Assembly (NCBI GenBank): GCA_012033095.1
Contig: JAAUPO010000156.1
Location: 1-6,148 of the forward strand
Length of the DNA stretch: 6,148 nt
Direction of reading: 5' to 3'
Source of the DNA: Synechococcaceae cyanobacterium RL_1_2
GTDB lineage: Bacteria > Cyanobacteriota > Cyanobacteriia > Cyanobacteriales > JAAUPO01
The notes under the pieces: generated by a model
The model's input: only the letters and a program-made list of their open reading frames with translations
Databases searched by the model: none
Told to the model about the DNA's origin: nothing
In this document: piece by piece, positions 1 through 5,605 of the stretch
Layout of the letters: each line of letters starts with the position of its first letter
Numbering within the stretch: position 1 is the stretch's first letter
Translations under genes and position numbers: made by a program

Positions 1-7
1 AAGAGGA

Positions 8-126
8 TGTTTGAAAAGCCCCCTTGCCCCCCATTCTGGGGGAAATCCCCTAGATTTTAACTAATGAAGTCCCCAAAATTGGGAGATTTAGGGGGCGACT
101 CAACAACATTTGATACTTTTCAAACA
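8..126. mobile_element. MITE-like repeat with 11-bp terminal inverted repeats
   Basis: TGTTTGAAAAG at 8-18 is the exact reverse complement of CTTTTCAAACA at 116-126. The interior is built of C-runs and G-runs that fold back. CCCCC (28-32) pairs with GGGGG (38-42) around ATTCT. CCCCTAGATTT (47-57) nearly pairs with AGATTTAGGGG (85-95). TCCC and GGGA flank the AAAATT stretch near 70-85. Blocks of the type CCCCCTAAATC..TTGGGG are a familiar dispersed repeat style in cyanobacterial genomes, and I infer a small non-autonomous element. There is no open frame inside and no clear target duplication. The left edge lies close to the window boundary, so the element may be longer. The hairpins could also act as a transcription stop for the minus-strand channel gene that ends at 249. 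Confidence 0.5.
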
Positions 127-248
127 CGTTCTAAGGGATTTTCCTTAAGTTGAAGTACAAAAATTTCCCTCCATCCCTCTGAAACAAGATAGAAGTCACC
201 TGGCCTCAGCTTTTGGGGTTAGCGATCGCGCTGGCAAGTATAACAACC

Positions 249-2030
249 TTAAGATTTGTCTGAAGGATTAGAAGTCTGAATCGATTGAGGGCTATAGGAT
301 TTGATTCCCACTTCTGGGGAGATTTCCCCCATGGAGACATTGTAGTGCCAAATTTGTTGGGGAACCCCCAGATCTACTTTTTCCCGCTGAAAGACCAGTT
401 GTAAACGGCGGCGAAATTCTCGACTGACAGCCCACTGTTGGAGGGGTTTGGTTTTAATTAATACCCGCAACAATAGCCCTTCATGGGAAATATCATCTAC
501 CCCCAATACTTCTGGTTTTTCCATAATTAAATCCCGCCATTGTTCGTCTTCATATAACCCGATCGCGACTTCCTCCAATAACCCCACAATCTGATCCACC
601 GGGTGACTATAATTGACCCGAATCGTAAAATTAACCCGTGACCAACCATTAGAAACGTTCCGTATTACCTTGATGGTGCTATTAGGGACAGTGATTAATT
701 CCCCTTCTAGGTTCCGGAGCTGGGTCATCCGTAAATTCATACTTTCGACGAGGCCCCCCACTTCCCCAATAATAATCACGTCCCCCACCGCATATTGATC
801 CTCCCATAGAATTAAAATGCCGTTGATTACGTCCTGAATTAGGCTTTGGGACGCAAAGGTAATGGCAAAACCAATAATTCCCGCCCCGGCTAAAATGGGA
901 GCCACAGGAATTCCTAGATCATTCAAAATCCATAGTAGGCCTAGGGTTGTAAACATAAAACTACTGATGCCCTTGAGCACAACGGCAAAAGTAGGAATAC
1001 GTAGGGATTGGCGTTCAGAATTATAATCATCCACCAACACACTTTCACTCCAGACTTTGAGGTAGTAATCAATCAATACGTCGCTACCTTTATTACAAAT
1101 GGGAATGAGCACACAAACGATCAAAATGGGCATGGGTTTTTGGAGTAACCAAATCCCCATATTTCTAGTGGAGGGGAAGGTTTGTAACATCCAACCAATG
1201 CCCACCAGAATTGAAAAAATTTGGCCTAACAAGCAAAATAAGCGAATAAACCCATTGAGATTTAATCGGCTTTTCAGACTAATTTCTTGGGCTACCATCC
1301 GGTGAATGGATTCAAAGGGGGCTAAATAATAACGGAAGGAGCTAAGATTATCGTCCTTTAGCCTTTGGGGTAAATTATTTTTGGGATTATATTTGGGGTT
1401 CGCTTGAATTTGTTGCTTGATTAATTCCTGTTGGTTGCGGAGTGTTGTTTGAACGAACACAAACAGAATGCTCACGATCAATAAACCGATGCCAATCTGG
1501 ACTACGGTGATCACCTGGGCTTGGCGTTGTTGGGGTTGTCTTTCTTGATAGGCTTGGGTTAGGGCTGCTTTGATTTGGTTGCTCCAGGTATTGCCCAAAT
1601 CGGGATCATTGGTAAATTGCACATCGGCTTCGGTGATGGTCAAAAGAATCGTCTGACCGATCGCGGGGTTAGCGATCGCGATAATCACTTCCTGTTCATT
1701 GAGAATGGAAGGGGTGACGGTCAAGTTATCAATGGTGAACTGATCGCTATCCCGCTTGACAACTAAATCTACTAAACGGGTAAGTTTTTCTTCAATTTGG
1801 ATCGCTCGATTGGCCACCCCCCCATTGGGTTGTTCTGACTGAGGACTAGTAACCGCCGCGATTTGAATGGTTTTTCTGCCATCTAATTTAACCCAAGCCG
1901 TTTCTAGGTTGCCAAATTGTTGCACCTTTGAGGTGTCCACTGCAAAATCGGGCAATGGGGGAAACCCTGGGATCTGAGCCCCTAAGGGTAGCGGCCATTG
2001 CCAGGCAAGTATCAAGCCCAATGTAAACAA
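249..2030 (-). CDS. MscS-family mechanosensitive ion channel, large cyanobacterial type
   Basis: This is a membrane channel that probably opens under membrane tension to release small solutes during hypo-osmotic shock. At 593 residues it is about twice the size of E. coli MscS. Seen: a hydrophobic N-terminus that looks like a signal peptide (1-18); a presumed periplasmic domain (about 20-170); hydrophobic segments near 172-195, 261-284, 295-313 and 346-370; and the Gly/Ala-rich pore helix with the family pattern (about 376-408, APILAGAGIIGFAITFASQS). After the pore helix come the beta-domain motif ELITVPNSTI (444-453) and a cytoplasmic alpha/beta domain to about 560. The C-terminal tail is polar. 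The start is doubtful. The listed codon is TTG at 2030, with no Shine-Dalgarno site, and the resulting signal peptide has no positive n-region. The codons just upstream, in frame, would read KTIKPLIL but contain no ATG, GTG or TTG before a stop at 2082-2084. The specific subfamily and gating ions are not known from sequence. Confidence 0.93.
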   Translation of the reverse strand: MFTLGLILAWQWPLPLGAQIPGFPPLPDFAVDTSKVQQFGNLETAWVKLDGRKTIQIAAVTSPQSEQPNGGVANRAIQIEEKLTRLVDLVVKRDSDQFTIDNLTVTPSILNEQEVIIAIANPAIGQTILLTITEADVQFTNDPDLGNTWSNQIKAALTQAYQERQPQQRQAQVITVVQIGIGLLIVSILFVFVQTTLRNQQELIKQQIQANPKYNPKNNLPQRLKDDNLSSFRYYLAPFESIHRMVAQEISLKSRLNLNGFIRLFCLLGQIFSILVGIGWMLQTFPSTRNMGIWLLQKPMPILIVCVLIPICNKGSDVLIDYYLKVWSESVLVDDYNSERQSLRIPTFAVVLKGISSFMFTTLGLLWILNDLGIPVAPILAGAGIIGFAITFASQSLIQDVINGILILWEDQYAVGDVIIIGEVGGLVESMNLRMTQLRNLEGELITVPNSTIKVIRNVSNGWSRVNFTIRVNYSHPVDQIVGLLEEVAIGLYEDEQWRDLIMEKPEVLGVDDISHEGLLLRVLIKTKPLQQWAVSREFRRRLQLVFQREKVDLGVPQQIWHYNVSMGEISPEVGIKSYSPQSIQTSNPSDKS

Positions 2031-2099
2031 AATTAATGGTTTGATGGTTTTTGGGCAATGGAGGCAAGGGGTTGAAAATCTTTAAAAATACTCAAACCG

Positions 2100-2105
2100 A
2101 ATATA
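2100..2105 (-). promoter_or_regulatory. Possible -10 box for the channel gene
   Basis: On the minus strand TATATT lies here, about 55-70 bases ahead of the candidate starts of the channel gene. A weak -35-like TTACCA sits upstream with a short spacer of about 15. The region is AT-rich. This is inference from consensus only. Confidence 0.25.
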
Positions 2106-2196
2106 AATCAATAACAATACTGGTAACGATGGCTTAACTAGGCAGTGTCATCAATTAGCATTAAAACGTTGATCCTACGCCAGGTTCAGAAAATAT

Positions 2197-2218
2197 AGTT
2201 TAAAACTAGTTTTAAACT
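2197..2218. repeat. Perfect 22-bp palindrome downstream of ccmP
   Basis: AGTTTAAAACT (2197-2207) is followed directly by its exact reverse complement AGTTTTAAACT (2208-2218), with no spacer. It lies between ccmP and the channel gene, just past the ccmP stop. A second, 10-bp palindrome CTTAGCTAAG (2225-2234) overlaps the present ccmP stop codon. The stems are AT-rich, so a strong intrinsic terminator is unlikely. Binding of a dimeric protein or a weak stop are both possible. Function is unknown. Confidence 0.6.
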
Positions 2219-2225
2219 GAAATCC

Positions 2226-2909
2226 TTAGCTAAGAATAGTTTCAGGTTTAATGATGACAGACCCTAGTTTATTCATTTTTGCCTTGGTTTGGATTTTCTC
2301 GGCCGGAAATGGCCTCGATCGCGGCAAGGCAGCCCTAGAACCCGCTAAGATGTCCTGCTCTTCTCCCCCTAAATACACCCGACCAAAACTTCCCACCGCC
2401 GTTACCTGCAGGATATTAATACGAGCATACTTTTCCGCCTCATTGGCCGCTAGGGCCGCATAGGCCGCCGGTTGCACTTCCAAAATATAGAGGGTTTGAC
2501 CGGACAGTAATAATTGACCCCGACGGTTACGGTTAATTAATTGGGCTTGGTGAGGATCAATGTTGCGGATGATCTGACTAGAAACGATTTGAGGTTTAAT
2601 GCGATCGCTTTCCTGCACCCCCAAAGAATCCAAAATAGCTTTACCAGCACTTTTGGTTTCCCCCTGTCGTTCGGAGTGAATTTCTAACAAACCATACAAT
2701 CTTTCTACAAACTGTACCCCTGGTCGCACAAAGTTAGCTTTTAGTGCCACATCCATAATGCGATTAATTTCAATGCCGGGGGAAACTTCAATCCAAAGGG
2801 AACTATCACCGGGTAAGGGTAAAAAACCGAGGGCCACCGTACCAATATAGGAAGCATGTTGGGGTTGAAGGCTATCAATGTAGACGTAACTACGGAGTTC
2901 AATACCCAA
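2226..2909 (-). CDS. ccmP: CcmP, tandem-BMC carboxysome shell protein, with frameshifted C-terminus
   Basis: CcmP is a pseudohexameric shell protein of the beta-carboxysome with two fused BMC domains. Stacked trimers form a chamber with large gated pores thought to pass bigger metabolites such as RuBP or 3-phosphoglycerate. Seen: N-terminus [13 protein letters not shown] domain 1 (about 18-95) and BMC domain 2 (about 124-195). Glu69 and Arg70 (VERLYGL) match the pore-gating pair described for S. elongatus CcmP. The conserved [15 protein letters not shown] stretch (146-160) is intact. The start is TTG at 2909, chosen because family proteins begin MG(V/I)ELR; GGAG lies at 2920-2923, ten bases upstream. 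Residues 196-227 are unlike the family and come from a one-base loss near 2325. In the restored frame the protein would be 213 residues, about the usual length. The last BMC helix is therefore altered. The gene sits away from any ccmKLMN genes in this window. Confidence 0.93.
   Translation of the reverse strand: MGIELRSYVYIDSLQPQHASYIGTVALGFLPLPGDSSLWIEVSPGIEINRIMDVALKANFVRPGVQFVERLYGLLEIHSERQGETKSAGKAILDSLGVQESDRIKPQIVSSQIIRNIDPHQAQLINRNRRGQLLLSGQTLYILEVQPAAYAALAANEAEKYARINILQVTAVGSFGRVYLGGEEQDILAGSRAALPRSRPFPAEKIQTKAKMNKLGSVIIKPETILS
2269..2325 (-). other. Displaced native 3' end of ccmP in another frame
   Basis: If one base is added after codon 195 (TTG, 2327-2325), the minus strand reads [18 protein letters not shown] and stops with TAA at 2271-2269. 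The beginning of this ([13 protein letters not shown]) is what CcmP proteins carry as their last helix and tail. The simplest explanation is loss of one G from TTGGCCGCG, giving the TTGCCGCG now present. The present frame instead runs 41 bases further, to the stop at 2226-2228. Confidence 0.8.
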
Positions 2910-3207
2910 AATGAAAATTCTCCAGATTTTGATTCATTAACTTTAATTTTACAATTTGTATCATACAGTGGCCAGACCTCAGTTATCGCGATCGCGGTGG
3001 GGATTGCTACCCTTCCATCGTGTTTGCCCCTACAACCTATAACCATCGACCTATCACCACAATAGTTGCTACGGTTTAATCGTCTGCCGTCCCTAAGGAT
3101 CGTGAATTAAATAACTTAGAAATTTGTACGGTATCCTTCAAGGGAGCGTAAACCATCGATATTTAAGTTTTAGATGTTATTAAATTCTTATTCCTAAGGA
3201 AGTTAGA
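2910..3207. other. Intergenic region between the lptC-like gene and ccmP
   Basis: About 300 bases with no convincing gene. It holds a HIP1 site in the longer palindrome CGCGATCGCG (2987-2996), the odd palindrome TGTATCATACA (2957-2967), and GTTTGCCCCTACAA (3022-3035), which resembles one arm of a common cyanobacterial inverted repeat. A 26-codon minus-strand frame (3156-3076, MVYAPLKDTV...) is closed on both sides and unrecognised. A 12-codon minus-strand frame (2937-2899) starts with ATG and overlaps the ccmP start. The ccmP promoter probably lies here, but no -35/-10 pair stands out. No strong terminator is visible. Confidence 0.5.
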
Positions 3208-3316
3208 TTACTGTCCCGGCACAATCATGGTCTTCACCCCTCCCTTGACCACGATCGCCCGATCCCTTAAGCGACCAGTAGCCGTATTGCCTTTGAAGGT
3301 CATATCAGGATTTTTT
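3208..3316 (-). other. Detached C-terminus of the LptC-like gene
   Basis: With one more base in the homopolymer at 3311-3316 (six T on the plus strand, six A on the coding strand), the coding strand continues QK-NPDMTFKGNT and goes on for 34 residues to a TAA at 3210-3208, ending in VPGQ. The stretch alternates charged and hydrophobic residues (RDRAIVVKGGV) like the beta-strand repeats of the preceding domain. It therefore reads as the lost end of the same protein rather than a separate gene. A free-standing ATG (3303-3301, overlapping the early stop as ATGA) could in principle start a 31-residue peptide. Confidence 0.75.
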
Positions 3317-4346
3317 GACTGTAGGTAACATTGGTATTGGCGGTCAAAACCTCCGTGGTCAAATTCCAATTGATCGTCTGAGCAGAAATTTCTGTCTGTT
3401 GGACGCGATCGATGCCCTGGACTCCCCCCCTCAACCGAATGAGATTATCCTTAATGCTAAAATCCCCCTGGTTCGCTGTTAATTCAATGCCCTGATCCGT
3501 CGCCAGGAATTTTAAGGGGGCAGAAATCCGAATCAGTCCAGTTTTAATCAAATAACTAGCTTGATTAGTAGCTAATTTCTGTAAATTATCTGCTTTGGTC
3601 CAGCGCACATCCTGGGATAAATTGGCAATTTCTTGATCCAGTAATACATCCCCCCGTTTGGCGGTGACCACCCCATCGGCATTAGTAATAGTTATGGGGC
3701 GATCGCTGACAACTTTATTGGCCTTAATTTGCCACACCAGATTTTCCGTATTAATCCGCAACGCATCCTGGGGTAAGACCCCTTCCACCTTGGTTTCCAA
3801 TTTAATATTATTTTGCTTAGTAAAATACTGACCCTTAGCCGCCTTGATGGAGAGTTGGGGATGATACACCTGAACATTGTCCTCCACCAGTAACACCCGA
3901 TCCTTGGTGTTCCACTGGCCCCGTCCACTCCGGAGGGTTGAACCTTGCCCCACGTCATTGACTAAAACATTTTGTTCCAATTTTAAAAGGGTTCCTTTTT
4001 CCTCCACCCGTCCCTTATCCGCACTGACTTTGAAAATCAAATCTTTGCCATCGTAAATATTGGCTACAACTTTTTCCAGGGTGGCAAGCTGATTATTTTC
4101 CGTATAGACCACCCGCCCAACTTTAATTTTCCACTCCAAATTACCATCTTGATCCTTTTGTTCCAGGGTGGCATTATTCAACGCTAACCCTTCATCCACT
4201 TGCCTTTCCGTTACTCGCTCAGGGGTAGGAATGTCTTTGATTTTTCCGTCTGTTTCGAGTTGACGCTGACAACCCCCAACGGACACCATGGCGATCGCTA
4301 ACCCCACCAAAGTTAACAGCGTGATCGATGTAGAAGATTTGCTCAT
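3300..4346 (-). CDS. LptC-like lipoprotein (outer-membrane lipid export), prematurely ended by a frameshift
   Basis: Family role: LptC bridges the inner-membrane LptBFG transporter to periplasmic LptA, passing lipopolysaccharide to the outer membrane. The cyanobacterial forms are longer. Seen: start ATG at 4346 (a TTG at 4370 in frame would add eight residues, but the ATG gives a proper signal peptide); a lysine at position 3; a hydrophobic stretch (8-23); and a lipobox ending VGGC with the lipidated Cys at 26. The mature part has repeated beta-strand units. The first (about 70-135, EWKIKVGRVVY...LEQNVLVND) is typical of LptC; a second set covers about 200-310. The present frame ends after 348 residues with ILI at a TGA (3302-3300). 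The restored frame would give 379 residues. Divergent from the hydrolase gene. Assignment to the LptC/LptA superfamily is confident; exact orthology to E. coli LptC is inferred. Confidence 0.88.
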   Translation of the reverse strand: MSKSSTSITLLTLVGLAIAMVSVGGCQRQLETDGKIKDIPTPERVTERQVDEGLALNNATLEQKDQDGNLEWKIKVGRVVYTENNQLATLEKVVANIYDGKDLIFKVSADKGRVEEKGTLLKLEQNVLVNDVGQGSTLRSGRGQWNTKDRVLLVEDNVQVYHPQLSIKAAKGQYFTKQNNIKLETKVEGVLPQDALRINTENLVWQIKANKVVSDRPITITNADGVVTAKRGDVLLDQEIANLSQDVRWTKADNLQKLATNQASYLIKTGLIRISAPLKFLATDQGIELTANQGDFSIKDNLIRLRGGVQGIDRVQQTEISAQTINWNLTTEVLTANTNVTYSQKILI

Positions 4347-4391
4347 GGGAAATAGGGGCGGTAAGGACAACCGCGAAAATTAGACTTTGGC

Positions 4392-4397
4392 TATAAT
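4392..4397 (+). promoter_or_regulatory. Probable -10 box for the hydrolase gene
   Basis: TATAAT matches the sigma-70 consensus exactly. It lies 39 bases ahead of the ATG at 4437, inside the 90-bp divergent intergenic region (4347-4436). A predicted transcript would begin near 4404, giving a leader of about 30 bases. No good -35 box is seen about 17 bases upstream. The same region must also hold the promoter of the lptC-like gene on the other strand. Confidence 0.45.
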
Positions 4398-4436
4398 AAC
4401 GTTAGTGTTAAGTTTCTTATCGTTTTTTGTGGTTTT

Positions 4437-5327
4437 ATGAATCTCCCCAGCAAACTATGGTCATGGCGCGGGTACAACATTGCCTATCAATCCCAAGGCG
4501 ATCGCGGCCCGGCAGTGGTCTTGATCCATGGCTTCGGGGCAAATTGGAGACATTGGCGAAAAAATATACCAAGTATTAGTGAACATTATCGTTGTTACGC
4601 CCTAGATTTAATTGGTTTTGGGGAATCGGCCAAACCTAGCCCCCAGGAGGTGGGTTACACCATGGAAACCTGGGGAGATCAGGTTGCTGATTTTTGTCGA
4701 GAGATTGTGCAAGGGCCAGTGTATTTAATTGGCAACTCCATTGGTTGCGTAGTGGCTTTACAAACCGTGGTGGATCATCCTGAACTCTATGAAGGCTTAA
4801 TGTTGATTAATTGTTCCCTGCGTTTACTCCACGATCGCCGTCGTCAATCCTTACCTTGGTATAAACAGGTTAGCTCAACCCTGCTGCAACGGGTACTAGA
4901 AAATAAAGCGATCGGTCATTTCTTCTTCGATCGGATTGCTCAACCCAAGGTGATTAAAAATATTCTGGGCCAAGCCTACTGTGACCATACCGCCATTACC
5001 CCCGAATTAATCGACATTCTCTATCGACCATCCCAGGATGAAGGGGCAGCGGATGTATTTTTAGCCTTTACCGCCTATTCCCAAGGGCCCCTACCGGAGG
5101 ATCTCCTCCCCCAATTACAAATTCCCTGTCGCATTTTGTGGGGAGAACAAGACCCCTGGGAACCGATCGCTCTGGGCCGAGCCTATGGAGAATATGCCAC
5201 CGTGGATCAGTTTATTTCCCTGCCCCAGGTAGGCCATTGTCCCCAGGATGAAGCCCCAGATGTAGTCAACCCGTTGATCTTGGAATGGCTGGGTTCCCAG
5301 TCCGTTACCCCTAGCCCCGCTGCTTAA
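4437..5327 (+). CDS. Alpha/beta-hydrolase fold enzyme, cyanobacterial/plastid type
   Basis: A single-domain soluble hydrolase of 296 residues, the usual size for the family. Seen: the oxyanion-hole motif HGFG (31-34); the nucleophile elbow GNSIG with Ser101; the acid in WGEQDPWEP (Asp239); and the catalytic His267 in GHCPQDEAP. The triad is complete, so the enzyme should be active. The N-terminus WSWRGYNIAYQS and the block NIP...YALDLIGFGESAKP resemble hydrolases found across cyanobacteria and in plant chloroplasts, some of which act on chlorophyll breakdown products (pheophytinase relatives); others have no known substrate. I cannot name the substrate. No signal peptide or membrane helix is seen, so it is probably cytoplasmic. 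A start at ATG 4437 fits the family; no Shine-Dalgarno site is visible. The last ten residues are low-complexity (SVTPSPAA). Confidence 0.93.
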   Translation: MNLPSKLWSWRGYNIAYQSQGDRGPAVVLIHGFGANWRHWRKNIPSISEHYRCYALDLIGFGESAKPSPQEVGYTMETWGDQVADFCREIVQGPVYLIGNSIGCVVALQTVVDHPELYEGLMLINCSLRLLHDRRRQSLPWYKQVSSTLLQRVLENKAIGHFFFDRIAQPKVIKNILGQAYCDHTAITPELIDILYRPSQDEGAADVFLAFTAYSQGPLPEDLLPQLQIPCRILWGEQDPWEPIALGRAYGEYATVDQFISLPQVGHCPQDEAPDVVNPLILEWLGSQSVTPSPAA

Positions 5328-5391
5328 TGTCAAAGGATACGAACAAATCGGGACAAAATAGTACAAATATTTGGTTGAATTTTCTTGATAA

Positions 5392-5503
5392 ATCTATAGT
5401 ATGAATTTAATCAAAGATTAGTTCACGCTGAACATTTGCGATCAGTCTGCGATCAGTCAAAGAAAATTAACATATCTCCATATAGCAATAGTATCTATAG
5501 TAT
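5392..5503. repeat. Direct repeat ATCTATAGTAT, two copies
   Basis: The 11-mer ATCTATAGTAT occurs at 5392-5402 and again at 5493-5503, 101 bases apart, within the intergenic region ahead of the acetyltransferase gene. Each contains TATAGT, which could serve as a -10 box. The first copy has a TTGGTT (5371-5376) 18 bases upstream of it. Confidence 0.5.
5437..5458. repeat. Tandem 11-bp repeat TGCGATCAGTC x2
   Basis: Two exact adjacent copies lie at 5437-5447 and 5448-5458. The unit contains GCGATC, part of the HIP1 octamer. It lies about 150 bases ahead of the acetyltransferase start. It could be a regulatory duplication or replication slippage. Confidence 0.75.
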
Positions 5504-5528
5504 CTGGTGCCATAGTATCTGGTGCCAT
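5489..5528. repeat. Tandem 15-bp repeat TAGTATCTGGTGCCA, two full copies and one partial
   Basis: Exact copies lie at 5498-5512 and 5513-5527. A partial copy, TAGTATCT, is at 5489-5496. The unit length of 15 is not tied to coding, since no frame crosses it. It sits about 80 bases ahead of the acetyltransferase start. Copy number may vary between strains. Confidence 0.8.
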
Positions 5529-5605
5529 CCTGAACAAGGTGTCCCCTAAGTCGGCCTTAACCCTTTGATGTAGCCATCACCCTCTCCACTCAAAATAACG
5601 ACATA

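Noticed and set aside
2251..2463. Plus-strand 70-codon frame opposite the 3' half of ccmP
   Set aside because: Antisense to a clear BMC coding region; its sequence has no family character and it overlaps the frameshift zone only by position.
3022..3035. GTTTGCCCCTACAA as a full cyanobacterial inverted repeat
   Set aside because: Only one arm is clear; the upstream partner (around 2997-3012) does not pair with it, so no repeat was called.
2741..3046. Minus-strand 101-codon frame overlapping the ccmP start
   Set aside because: It runs through ccmP in another frame, and the region where they overlap is clearly conserved in the CcmP frame. Its upstream part has no recognisable domain.
3189..3206. 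TTCCTAAGGAA-like hairpin as the lptC terminator
   Set aside because: The stem is only about four base pairs, AT-rich, with no clean T-run after it.
3692..3958. Minus-strand 88-codon frame inside the lptC-like gene
   Set aside because: Shifted shadow of the LptC-like coding frame, rich in Trp, Arg and Pro without domain features.
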